A DNA stretch of 64,000 nucleotides from Nannochloropsis salina CCMP1776 (lineage: Eukaryota; Sar; Eustigmatophyceae; Eustigmatales; Monodopsidaceae). Under the pieces are notes generated by a model. It was not told the origin of the DNA, ran no database searches, and saw only the letters and a list, made by a program, of their open reading frames with translations. The DNA lies in assembly GCA_004565275.1 (NCBI GenBank), contig SDOX01000009.1, positions 780,068-844,067 on the forward strand. Direction: 5' to 3'. This document shows, piece after piece, positions 53,535 through 64,000 of this stretch. Positions within the stretch are counted from its first letter, which is position 1; each line of letters starts with the position of its first letter. The position numbers and the translations under genes were made by a program.

Positions 53535-56500
53535 ATGCCGTCCCTCCTACCGTTGTCCTGCCTCCTCATGCTCCTTTCCCTGCTGGGCTCACGTGCCTTC
53601 TTTCTGCCTGCACGTCCCTCTTCCTCCTTAATTTCTCGCTCCCTCTTCATCACCTCATCATCCTCCCTCCCCACGTCCTCATCTGCCTTACATGCTCGCA
53701 AAAAACGGCCCAAAGAGCAAGATTGGTGCGTCGCCGGGATGCAGGCTGTTTCCCGACGTCACACATTCTCACCTTCGCCCTCCCGCCCTCCTTCCCTCCC
53801 TCCCTCCCTCCCACCCTCCCTCTTTCCCTCCCTTCCTCCCGCTTCACACTCAGGATGGAAGTCCTGGCGGAATCGGGGGGTATGGAAGAGAAGGAGGAGG
53901 GGATTTGGCCTGCCGCCCCGGCCCCCTGGGAGGCATCCTTCGTCGGGACCTCATTAGATCCGTTGATGCTGGACCCTGGTAGGGAGGGAGGGAGGGAGGA
54001 AGGGAGGGGGGGAGGAAAAGGAGTGGTTGTCGATTTAGGTTCCTGACTACTGGGCTCTTTCTTCACGGGGTGGCAGATGACTTTGACGAAGAGGAGTTGG
54101 GGATGATGGCCATGTTGAACCAGGTAAGAAGGAAGGGGGAAGGAAAGGACGGGGGGGAGGGCGGGGTGGAGGTCCCGCTTTCATTCCCTCACCTCGCTCG
54201 CATGCCCGGTGATGTAACAGGAAGAGGAAGAGGAGGAGGAGGACCTTCCGGTGCTGGAGGTAGAGCAAGTCCTAGACTTGTCCTTAGGCAGCATGGAGTA
54301 TCGGGAGGACGAGGTATGTAAATCTATTATTGTGTAGGGAGGGAGGGAGGGAAAGGAGTGAAAGAAGGAAGCAAGGAGGCGGTGCCAGAGAGAAGGAGAT
54401 GCGAGTGGTTCTGCTGTGTTTCTCCTTCCAGTGAGCCGGCAGAGGGCGCCCTGAGACCCCAATAGAGGGGAATCGTGTTCGAAGATCCGTTACATTTGCG
54501 TGTACGAAACCGTTCGGGGTTTCGGAGATACCGGTCGGAGAATCTGGCCCGGGCTTTGACCCCTGATTCCCTTGTGTACTTTTTTGGGCCCTGGACACTG
54601 GCAGGATTGGGAGGGCGAGGAAAACAGCGAAAAATACCGACAGGCGCGGAACCGGGCGAAAGCGTCCTCCCTCCATGACACCGTGGTGGAGCACGCGGGG
54701 AGGTTCTACGAGCATTACAACGGGCGGTAGGACCGGGAGGGGGGAAGGGAAGGAAGGAGGGAAGGGGATGGGGGTGGGGGTGCCATGGACGTGGGGTGCT
54801 CCTCCATCCCTCCGTCCTCAATCCCTCCCTCCCTCCCTCCCTTCCTCCCTCAGGGCCAACAAGGAGAAAGTGTACCTGGTGGGGATCACGAAGAAGCGCG
54901 CGCAGGACGAGACAGGGGCAGAGGCCTTCTCGGTGGAAGAATCCTTGACCGAGCTCTCGGAATTAGTCGGCACCGCCGGCTTGGAAGTCGCAGGGTCCAC
55001 CTTCCAGAAGGTCCGCCCTCCCTCCCTCCCTTCCTCCCTCCCTCCCTCCCTCCCTCCCTCCCTCCCTCCCTCCCTCCCTCCCTCCCTCCCTTCCTTCTCC
55101 CTCCCTCCCTTCTCCCTCCCTCCCTCTCTCCCGCCCGCCCGCACGCCCGCCGTCCTCCCTCGTCTCCTGCGTCGTGAGTTTATAATCAGGTCTATTTTCC
55201 TCCCTTATCCAATGTGTGCAGGGATACCCCGTGGTGGCCTTGGTGGGCTATACCAACAGCGGAAAGTCGACACTCCTGAACCGGCTCACGCAGGCGGGGG
55301 CGCTCGCCGAGGACCTACTCTTTGCCACACTGGACCCTACCACACGGTAGGGCTCTCTGCCCGCCCTCCTCCCGCGCCTTTTTTCCCCTTGTTGAAGTCC
55401 CATGCACGCGGCCTCGTTTTCTTTTCGTGACGCATTCGGTTCGGTCGCCCCCTCCCACCCTCTTTCCCTCCCTCCCTCCCTCCCTCCATTCTTCCCTCCT
55501 TCCCTCCCTCCATTCTTCCCTCCTTTTCTTCCCTCCCTTCTTCCAGCCGCCTCTCCCTCCCGGGGCTTCCAAGGCTCTTTCCCGTCCATACTCCTCACGG
55601 ACACGGTGGGGTTCATCCAGAAGCTTCCGACACAACTGATCGCCGCCTTCCGTGCCACACTCGAGGTCGGTGGAGGAGGAGGGAGGGAGGGAGGGAGGGA
55701 AGGAGGGAGGGAGGGATGCGACAGACCGCACGCTCTCGGGCCAAAACGTTTGAAGACAGGATCTAGGGCTTGGTTATTACGTGTCATAGATCAAAAGAAA
55801 ATACCATCAGGCAAACCGCATACCCGTCCTCACACTCCCCTCCCTCCCTCCCTCCCTTCCTCCCTCTTTCCCCTCCCCCCTCCCTTCGTCCTTCGCAGGA
55901 GATCTTCATGGCCGACGTCCTCGTTCACCTGGTGGACGCCTCCAACCCCATGTGGCGAAAGCAGAAGGCTGGTGCGTGGATGGTCGGGAGGGAGGGCAAG
56001 AGGGAGGACGGGAGGGAGGGCGGACAGAAAGTGGTGTGATCGACGCGGTGGATTCCAGGTTGTCAATCCAACGGAGAAGGGTAGATAGCACGTGGGTGAC
56101 CTTGGCTTCACTGATACGATGTTAGAGCAAGAAGCGGTCCGAGGATCCTAAGATATCCCTCCCTCCCTCCCCTCCTCTTTCCCTCCCTCCCGCCCTCCCT
56201 CCTTTTCCAGCCGTGGACAGCACGCTGGAAGACATGGGAATGGGCCACAAGCCGCGAATCGTGCTCTTCAACAAAATGGACGCGCTGAGCGAGGTAGGGA
56301 GCCCCGCTCACCCTGTTCGGCGCGCTCGTCTTCCCTCTCCCGGCTCTCGTCCCTCGTATTCTGCCCCTCCTCCTCACTCCCCGACGGTTCCCCTCCTTCC
56401 CCTGGAAATCTTTGCCTCTTCTTTCCATTATTTATCAGGAGGAGCTGGAGGCATGGTCGGACGGCTGGGCGGAGAGACTGCGAGACACGGAGGCGGAGAC

Positions 56501-57845
56501 TGGGAGAGGGCGTCCGAGGTAGGGAAAGAAGTCAAGACGAGGGAGGGGGAGAGGAGGGGGGAGAGGAAGCCGCAGAGCCGGTGGACATGGCCTTCCACGT
56601 TCTCGGGGGCTCACTATACGTGCATGTTTTGCTACGCATCCCTCCCGTCCCACACCCCAGCAAGCAGAAGACGAGTAGCAGGGAGGTGGCCGCGGGGAGA
56701 GGAGGGAGCGAGGAGGAAGAGGAGGAGGGGGAAAAGAAGGGACTGGAAATAGCGGTCGCGGGGAGCGCCCACACGGGAGAAGGTCTGTCTTTCCGCTCTT
56801 CTCTCCCTCCTTTCCCCCCGTTTCTCCTCCCTCTTCCCTGTTCTCTCTTTTTGTATGCGTCCCTCTCTCTCTCTTTCCTCCGCCTTAGTTCCAACGCGGC
56901 CTCCCTCCTTCCCTCCCTCCTTCCCTCCCTCCTTCCCTCCCTCCTTCCCTCCCTCCTTCCCTCCTGCCCTTTCTTTCCTCCCCTAGGCATGATCGACCTC
57001 CTAAAAGCCATGGACGAGGCCCTCCGCGCCATCATGGTTCCTGTCGAAGTGGTCTTGCCCCATACCGAGGCCTCCACTCTCAGCCAGGTACCCTTACTCT
57101 CCCTCCTCCCCTCCCTCCCTTCCTCCCTTTCCACCCTCCCCTCTCAGCTAGGTACCCTTACTCTTCCTCCCCCCCTCCCTCCCTTCCTCCCTTTCCACCC
57201 TCCCTTTCCACTCATCACCCTTCCTCCCTTCTTCCTGACTCAGATACACGACCGGGGTTCGTGCGACCGAGTCCTTTATCAGGCGGAAGGGACGTTCGTG
57301 GCGGCCATGGTCCCACAGGTAGGGGGGGGGGGGGGCAGGAGAAGGGTCGAAAGTGATGCGTCAGTCGGGGGCAAGGAACAAGGTGTAGGGTCTACTTGCC
57401 TCCAGGCGCCTCCCTCCGTCTCTGGGCGGTCCCCAATGATCTCTCCTCTTTGTCCGGCGTTTCCTCTTTTCCCCTCCTGCCCTGCCTGCTTTTTCCCTCT
57501 CTCGGGCGGAAGTGAGTCTTTTCAACGTTGATGAGAGTTCTTGCAACTCATTTGCTTTTTGCATTTTCCTTCTTTCCCTCCCTCCCTCCCTCACTCACTC
57601 ACTCACTCACTCACTCACTCACTCCTTCCCTCCCTCAGGACCTGGCCATCCGCCTGCTCCCTTACCGGGTGGACAGTGGGGCACAGTCGTACAAGCAAGT
57701 GGAGGAAGGGCAGGAGATCGACTGGGGGGCCCTGGCCAAAGGGAGGCACGTGTACAAGGAGCGGCTGGAACGCGGAGAAGTCACGGCTTTACCCACAGGA
57801 AGTGTGCCTGTCGCGTCCTACAAGGCAACGGCCGCCGCAGCGTGA
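53535..57845 (+). CDS. hflX: Plastid HflX-type GTPase, middle block missing
   Basis: HflX binds the 50S ribosomal subunit and rescues stalled or dormant ribosomes. Exons: 53535-53725, 53854-53978, 54077-54123, 54221-54313, 54605-54726, 54854-55010, 55222-55346, 55547-55665, 55899-55971, 56211-56293, 56439-56511, 56576-56782, 56987-57087, 57244-57318, 57639-57845. A signal peptide ends in LGSRAFFLP, a stramenopile plastid cleavage motif, followed by a Ser/Arg-rich transit region. Then [31 protein letters not shown] (N-domain), [14 protein letters not shown] (P-loop, G1), [12 protein letters not shown] (G3), [25 protein letters not shown] (G4, NKxD) and SAHTGEG (G5). Missing is the roughly 150-residue stretch between the N-domain and the P-loop, including the GTRGPGE motif; a long CCCT tract occupies that intron. 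A one-base excess at CCCGGGG (55559-55565) breaks the frame. Acceptors at 56576 and donor at 56511 are my best fit. Confidence 0.9.
55013..55138 (+). repeat. Long (CCCT)n tract in the HflX gene
   Basis: About 125 bases of CCCT units with a few TTCC and TCTCC interruptions, starting right after the GTCCGC donor at 55011. This is one of the longest such tracts in the window and coincides with the missing conserved block of HflX. Confidence 0.93.
57591..57623 (+). repeat. (TCAC)n microsatellite
   Basis: Eight TCAC units in the last intron of the HflX gene, following CCCT units. Confidence 0.95.
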
Positions 57846-58774
57846 TAGTTGGTGGGGGGGGTGAACAGGGATGTACGTATAGCTTTTTGTTGGAAGAAGG
57901 TTTTTGACTCAAGACTTGCAAGGGCGAAAGCGGAGGAAAATGAACAGGAAGCTTTGATTTAGAAAATGTGAACACCAGCCATATGTATTCGATGACATCC
58001 GTCGAAAAAGAGAAAAATGACGCCTGCAGTATAGAAACCGCAAAAGCCGCCATAGCGCCGCATGCGTCGTGTGACATCGCGGGTGTGTAGTTCATACTTA
58101 TGTCTCTCCCTTTCTTGAGGGGATGGTGATAAGGTGTCAATAATGTGCTTTGGGAAAGACGTGGAGAGCAAGGAGCTGTCGAAACCTACGGCGGCCGGGG
58201 GGAAGTCTCTGCGAACCCTGGTAGGGCCCGCCGAGGGACAAGAGGAAGGACCGAGACGCAGGGTGATGGAAGAAGTAGACTGTGCATCATCGTCATCCCC
58301 AAGTACGATGTTCGTGTTCCTTTTCTTTCGTCACGTTCATTGAGGTCATTACTGTGCCATTCTGATACTCAGGCACGTATAAGGGGGCTACGGACCCAGA
58401 AGCGCTTGACGTTGCCTTCAATTCAACCCTCCGTTGAGTCAAGGGGCTTACATGCTAGAAATGTACCGCATGTCAGCGCAGCTTGAACTAAGCGCGAGCA
58501 CGTGTGTGCCCCCACGTCTTTGACTTTACATATGCTTACATAAAGGCTCTCTTGCATGCCAAGCTCTGCCGGCGGATAATCGACATCCCCTCGTCTGGCA
58601 AACCAATCTAGGCCAGCGTGAATAGCTCCGGTCACGGCGTAACAACAGATTGACATTCTTACACGTACCTCATCCCCCGGAGCATGTACAAAATAGTTTA
58701 ACAACAACATTCCACAATCTGTCCATCAGTGCTGGTAGCTTCCTCCCTCTCTCCTTCCCTTCCTAACCCCTTGC
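57846..58774. other. Convergent 3' region
   Basis: About 0.9 kb between the ends of hflX (+) and the UbiA gene (-). Short frames only. Confidence 0.5.
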
Positions 58775-60639
58775 CTACACCGCGCCCAGCACAAGGAGCA
58801 CTGTCAGCATCGCCAAGGGTACCCATTCCACTCCTCGCTCCACATCTCTTCCCCGAAATCCGCCCCTCCACACGACCCGCCAGTCGTACAAGCATACACC
58901 CACCCCTGCCACGCAGATACTTCCCAGGGCAACCCAGCCACCCAGCGCCCCTCCTGCCGTGCCGTGCGGGCCGGCCGCGCCCCAGGCGGCCCTGAAAGCC
59001 AGCAAGCCAGGCCCATTGAAAAGGGAGAAAAGCGAAGAAAACGTCAAAGCGTGTTGAATGACGACCAGGCGGGCACTCACCCACGTGCTCACGGCCACCA
59101 AAACCCCGCCCAGAGAGAGAGAAAGGGGCTTCCCGAGGAGGCGGGGTAAGGTCAGGATGCTCCCGGCCTGGTCCCCTGCGATGTCGTCGATGTCCATTAG
59201 AATCTCCCGGTGGAAGATGTGGCAAGACACGGTGATGACCGCTGCGAGAAGGGAAGGACGGAGGGAGGAAGGGAGGGAGGACAAGGTTGCGGTCGTAGCC
59301 GCCGCGAGCCCGCCTAAAGCAACTGAAGCGGCGATTACAAGCGCGACAACGCCGTTTTTTAGGAAGGGAAACGGTTTGAAAACAGGAGTGTAGAGGACCA
59401 CGGCTGCCACGGCAGTTTGAACAATGCGACGGAGCAATCGCCTGGTACTTTCAGTGTACGAGTGTGGCGCTAGGGTCCTTGCAGTGGCCCACCGCATGGG
59501 AGGAGGAGGGAGGTATGACGTTGAGGGTTGCCCCGCCACTGGGACGGGAAAAAATGCGCGGTGGGTCGTGCAGGACAGGTCAATATTACCCAAAAGAAGG
59601 GCTGTTGTCAGGCAGGATAGAGCGAGAAGAAGGGCATGAATGGGTCGAATTTGGCCCTGAACGAGGGTGCGCTCTGGATGGTTGATACGGTCGACTCCCC
59701 GGTCGAAGTAGTCGTTGAGGACACAGGAGCCGACAGCCACGAGGGCAGAGGTGATGGCTGTGGGTAGGAAAAAAGGAAAGTGGGGAGATGAAAAATTGGT
59801 GGATTTGTATGGCTGTTTTATTAGCCTCAAGCCATCGCTTCACAGACATCCAGATTGTCGTTCGAATCATCTGAGGGATTTTAAAAAAAGTAGAACAATC
59901 ACTCACTCGCCGACATTGATAACTCGTTGTCATAGCTTGCTCATGTATTTATCCATTCAGGGGTTTTCCCTTCGACACATGCACTATTTGATGCATTCTT
60001 TTGAAGACAATTTTTTGTCAATCTTGCATTTTTAAGCACAAGGAAGTTGTGCTACAAGTCGGCCGCACCTAGCGTACACGAAGGCATTTTTACCTTCGAA
60101 GAACGCCTTGTCCGAAACCATATCTAACAAAGCTACACACCATCTCATGATTCGATCAGTATATTCTGTTACTTACCCATTTGTGCCACCAGGGGGCTCA
60201 GCACCAGTCGCAAATCCCGCGTCGTGATCCAAGCTCCTATCAGGACTAGGAAAGCAGATGGCAGAACGTTTTGAGGACGCAAGACTTCAATGTACGGGTG
60301 CCAAGGGTGGTGTGACTTCAGGGTATGCTTGTTTGATGAGTTCATGCCTTGAGCCTTTGGAGGAGAGATAGGAGAAGGGCGAATCGAGGGATTGGTATGG
60401 GCCACATTGTCGTATGTAGGGCTTGTGCGGATACTTCTGCGAGTAAAGTCAGAAGAGAGTATCGACTGCGATGCTTTTCGAAGGGTACATTGCTCCCGGT
60501 AACAGAATGGCTGTTTTTGATCTCCTGAGACTCGGGCGCAAAATGGGCGGTAAGGAGGATGGTAACCCTGAACTTGCTGCGGCAACACGTCGATCCAAAA
60601 AATAAACCAGAGACAGAATTTCAGAAAAAGGCTTGGCAT
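58775..60639 (-). CDS. UbiA-family prenyltransferase, about 441 aa
   Basis: UbiA enzymes transfer a prenyl or phytyl chain from a diphosphate to an aromatic or other acceptor in a membrane; products include ubiquinone, tocopherol, plastoquinone and chlorophyll. Exons on the minus strand: 60177-60639, 59590-59757, 58775-59469, all phase 1. The first aspartate motif is VLNDYFDRGVDRINHPERTL (NDxxDxxxD). The second is MDIDDIAGDQAGSILTLPRL (DxxDxxGD). Both are intact, so catalysis is plausible. YIEVLRPQNVLPSAFLVLIG is the usual first helix, and eight or nine hydrophobic segments can be counted. The N-terminus is a signal-like helix (FLKFCLWFIFWIDVLP) plus about 80 Ser/Thr/basic residues, compatible with plastid import but without a clear Phe at the cleavage site. 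The third exon's acceptor (CCTAG) has a weak pyrimidine tract. Which acceptor is prenylated cannot be told from these motifs. Confidence 0.85.
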
Positions 60640-61558
60640 GTGTGTTGCTTGTCCTATAATAAGTAAATTTATTCATAGGGTTCGAAGTGTGAGAATTCGA
60701 TCCCAAAATTCTTCGTTGCTGTTGACACCAACTAGCCTCTTCGTCTCTCATCTTTCTACTACCAAGTGGTGTCAGTCCTTGAACCTTTGAAACATAGATG
60801 TATGCGGTGCCATTGACGATTCATGTCATCGGACGACAAAATCCATCTTCTATCTATTTTGAAATACTATAAATAGCACATGATCGACTTGGCTATCTGA
60901 AAAAAGGGCGGGGTAATGAGACAGAACTCTCCTGCTGACAGCACCTTGATGATTTTTTTTTTCGAAATTTTAAATTTGGCACATAACAGGGAACATCATG
61001 GATTGGTGGTGTAATATGCCCACGGCTCCTGCTTGCATGCAGCTTGATGGGTAACCAAACGGCGAAAGCCCAAAAATGGTGGTACTGACAGTAAAATCCT
61101 TGTAAGAGACATGTAAATGCATCAAATACCACCCAACTTGACTAGCCGCCATCGCTTCAGCGGATGAAGATCTCCGCGCAATTTCTCTTGATGAGTCCAC
61201 ACACCCCAAGAAAAGGGTGGAATGTCTTCCGATTATCATGCCAAAAAATACGCTTTGGATTGAGAGGGCCCTTTCAAGGAAACAGGTCTCAAGAAAGGGA
61301 ATTGTGTCGAAATAGATTGGACATACAATAACAAAATGGTGTTCTGCTGAGGACTTGTGCCCAAACATCTGAGATGACGAACAAAATAGCATAAAACTAA
61401 AAATATGGGAATCTTTTGACATGGGTTTCTTCGCATATATCGTGGAATACGCCGCATTCTACATGACTTATTCAATCCGCCTCAACGCCTCTATATTTTT
61501 TCCCCCCCCGAGATTTTTGAAGGGATCGACCAGCCCTCCTAGTCTCAGACTACCCCTT
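60640..61558. other. Intergenic region
   Basis: Between two minus-strand genes: promoter side of the UbiA gene and 3' side of DDB1. Low GC, no feature seen. Confidence 0.4.
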
Positions 61559-64000
61559 TCAATGCAATCGCGTCATGTCCTCCACACGTCGATACACCTC
61601 ATCCAAGGAGAGCACCCCATCTTTCTTTCCCTCCTCCTTCCTGGCATGCTCTTGCAACCCCACCACTTCCATCTTCCCCTCTCCCTTCCCCCCTCCCGCC
61701 TGGTCGTAAAGGGCAGCTTCTGTCTTGCTCTCTCCGCCCACTCCCTCCACCCGCATCAGCTCCACCACCTCCTCCATCCGCTGCGTCGGGAGCTCCAGGA
61801 ACGACTCGATCAAGTCCCCATCGACGAATCCTTGCGTATCTGAAATGGCCTTGTCCGTTAAAAATCGGCGATATTCTTCATGCGAAAGTCCACCCACGCC
61901 TTTCACCACCTGACAGGCACGGAGCGGTGGGGAGAAAGAAGGAAAGGAGGGGAGAGGGTGAGAAGGAAGGAGGGAGGGTGGGAGGGAGGGAGAGAGGGAG
62001 GGAGGAAGGGAGGGAGGCAGGGAGCCGCAGAGGCCACGCGAAAGAAACAGAAATCTGGCCTTCGGAGGTTTTCACCGCATTCTCAACACCGAGTACCCAA
62101 GAACGACCTGAGGCTTCCTCCATCAGCCCCTCCTCCCCGCCCTCCCTTGGCCCCTACCTTGTTCAAACACTTGGTCAGGGCCACGAAGAAGCGGTAATCC
62201 TCCTCTGAGATGGGTAGGATGGATCCAATCATCCCCTGTTGCGTCCCGAACATGAGCCCCAGATCCTGCACATGCCCACGTGCTACTTCCCCGCCGCTGC
62301 GGCGGTCCTCTTTCTCCTTCTCCCCCACCTTCTCGTCCTTTTCTTCTCCCTCTTCTCCTCCCAGAGGATTTTCGGTCCCGGCCATGGCCTCCTCCTCGTC
62401 CTTCCCGCCCTCCTTCCCGCCCTCCTTCCCGCCCTCCTTCCCGCCCTCCCTCTGTAGGACAGGGTGAACCGAGAAAGGGACGATGAGCAGTGGTTTTCAC
62501 ACACATCCAAGAACCAACTTCCCCCCCTGCTTATCGTCATGTGAATATCCCCCCTTTTCCGGTCCACAACGTGCTAAAAAATGACTCGCCCGCTCTCAAC
62601 CCCTCCCTCCTCCCCGTCCCCCCTCCCATCCTCCCTCCCTACCTCGCCTTCCCTAGGCTGCATCACCAGGGAGCCTCGGACAAAGCGATTAACAAAGTCG
62701 CCAAGATGATAATGCCCGATGGTCTGCAGACGATAGCGCTCCTCGTCCGTCGTGGCCTCACTGTTCTTCCGGACCTGGGAGGGAAAGAGGGAAGGAAGGA
62801 GGGAAGGAGGAAGGGAGGGACGGAGGGAGGGAGGGAGGGAGGGAGGGAGGGAGGGAGGGAGGGAGGGAGGGAAGTTCAAAGCCTGGGCAGCCACTCGAGG
62901 GAAAAGGAAGAATCAAAAGGACTCGGGCAGTACGAGAAGGGGGGAATGGCAAGTAGGGAGGGCGGGAGGGAGGAAGGGCGGGAGGCAGGAGAGGAGGAGA
63001 CCTACCGTGAAGAGGTTGTAGTGGTCCTCCGCGCCTATGAAGGTGTCTTCGTCCATCATGTCCACGGCGGTCATCCACAGCGGGCTTGGCAAGGCGGACA
63101 AGAGGGAAGGCATGAGGGAGGGAGGGCGTGAAGAGCCGCGTGTGGCCATACAGAGGGAGTGAGAGAGGGAGGGAAGCAGGGAGGGCAGGAAAGAGGAAGG
63201 GAGGGAGGCAGGGAGAGAGGGAAGGCACGAGGGAGGGAGGGCGTGAAAAGCCGCGACACAGGAACCTCCCCATCATCAATCAAAACGGCTCATGATCCGT
63301 GTCGTCCTGACCTTTAGGAGGAGGGGAAGAGGAAGGGAAGGAGGAAGAAAAGGAGGGAGGGACCTACCGATAGTCTTTCGCAATTTCCTCTATAGTGCCA
63401 TCGATCGGCTTGTACAGGAGAAGACTGTTGAGAGGGAGGGAGGGAGGGAGGGAGGGAGGGAGGGAGGCATATAACAGATGGGTGGGCCAGTGCGAAGAAA
63501 ATGGAATGGGAGGCAGAAAGGAAGGGAAGGAGGGAGGGAAGCGGGAGGAAGGAAGGGAAGGGAGGAAGGAAGGGAGGGCGAGAGGGAGGGGATGGGGAGG
63601 GGGAAAGAGGGATTGCAACCTGATGGAGCGGATGAGGTCACCGACCACAATGAAGTCCCCCCGGCTTTGGAGGAAGAGGCACATGATGTGCCCGTGATGA
63701 CCGCATTCGGTCTGGGGGGGGGGGGGGTAGACAAGGGAGGAGAAAAAAGAGAAAGGCGTGGTCGAATGTGAGAACCGATAGAGTCGGAGAGCGAGCTTCC
63801 ACGGGGGTCGAGAGGGAGCAGAGGGAGGGAGGGAGGGAGGGAGGGAGGGAGGGAGGGAGGGAGGGAGGGCGTGGCACCGTGTAACTCGGGGTTCCCGTCC
63901 TTGTCCGCCCATCGATAAAGCTGCACTTTGCTGTTGATACCGGCCAGCAGCTTTCCATTAAACGCGTTGAGACAATAGACGGCGCCCTGCGCAAGGAGGT
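61559..64000 (-). CDS. DDB1: DNA damage-binding protein 1, C-terminal part (5' end beyond the window)
   Basis: DDB1 is the adaptor of CUL4 ubiquitin ligases and a UV-damage sensor. Exons on the minus strand: 63878-64000 (partial), 63620-63711, 63368-63424, 63006-63084, 62643-62774, 62158-62451, 61559-61909. Diagnostic text in order: [145 protein letters not shown] and the final MTRLH. These belong to the BPC propeller and C-terminal helical domain. An insertion of about 55 residues (EGGK repeats then Glu/Lys-rich) interrupts the loop before MFGTQQG. The join 63878 to 63711 is out of phase by my reading; a tiny exon near 63775-63795 or a base error could explain this. Confidence 0.95.
62815..62871 (-). 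repeat. (GGGA)n tract in a DDB1 intron
   Basis: Uninterrupted GGGA units on the plus strand (CCCT on the coding strand), upstream of the acceptor at 62775. Confidence 0.93.
63821..63869 (-). repeat. (GGGA)n tract in a DDB1 intron
   Basis: About twelve GGGA units on the plus strand (CCCT on the coding strand), immediately after the donor at 63877. Confidence 0.93.

Noticed and set aside
1-64000. CRISPR array, prokaryotic operons, rRNA or intact transposon
   Set aside because: No regularly spaced palindromic repeats, Shine-Dalgarno operons, rRNA-like blocks or transposase/reverse transcriptase motifs were seen.

Overview
The window is nuclear DNA from a eukaryote, most likely a photosynthetic stramenopile; a eustigmatophyte such as Nannochloropsis or a relative is my best guess, not a certainty. 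The reasons are as follows. Almost every gene is cut by short GT-AG introns. Two proteins begin with a signal peptide ending in a Phe motif followed by a basic or Ser-rich stretch, the bipartite plastid presequence of secondary red-lineage plastids. Introns are full of (GGGA)n/(CCCT)n tracts. The conserved genes are typical eukaryotic housekeeping genes. I built exon models by reading splice sites, keeping codon phase, and matching remembered family motifs; no search was run.

Layout from left to right. 1-841 (-) is the N-terminal part of a GPI inositol-deacylase (PGAP1/Bst1). 1584-3611 (+) is an unknown charged protein. 4049-6457 (-) is ALG12 mannosyltransferase. 7636-13740 (+) is a 16-exon gene fusing a glycosyltransferase to a sulfotransferase. 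14267-16344 (-) is a Ca2+/H+ antiporter (CAX) with reading-frame breaks. 18985-20546 (+) is a small secreted protein. 21705-25803 (+) is a SET-domain (SMYD-like) protein whose exons run in phase into an EGLN/PHD-like 2-oxoglutarate hydroxylase (26036-28623), with a 23-bp minisatellite in one intron. 30039-32156 (-) is an unknown disordered protein. 34218-36706 (-) is a plastid-targeted DUF3727-like protein. 37667-38683 and 41445-43067 (both -) are paralogous secreted Cys-rich proteins, with a gene-poor stretch between them that holds a repeated, selectively conserved peptide. 45641-47541 (+) is an unknown protein. 48124-51741 (-) is DNA polymerase epsilon subunit 2. 53535-57845 (+) is plastid HflX GTPase. 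58775-60639 (-) is a UbiA prenyltransferase. 61559-64000 (-) is the C-terminal part of DDB1.

Several left-hand genes serve the secretory pathway: ALG12 builds N-glycan precursor, PGAP1 remodels GPI anchors, and the fused enzyme probably makes a sulfated glycan in the Golgi. POLE2 and DDB1 belong to replication and repair. HflX and the DUF3727 protein are plastid functions. I see no operon-like logic. I see no CRISPR array, rRNA or convincing tRNA, and no intact transposon.

Two cautions matter. POLE2 and HflX each lack a conserved block exactly where a GGGA/CCCT tract lies in an intron. CAX, the SET gene and HflX each show a one-base frame slip at a CCCGGG site. Both patterns may be assembly or consensus errors rather than biology.
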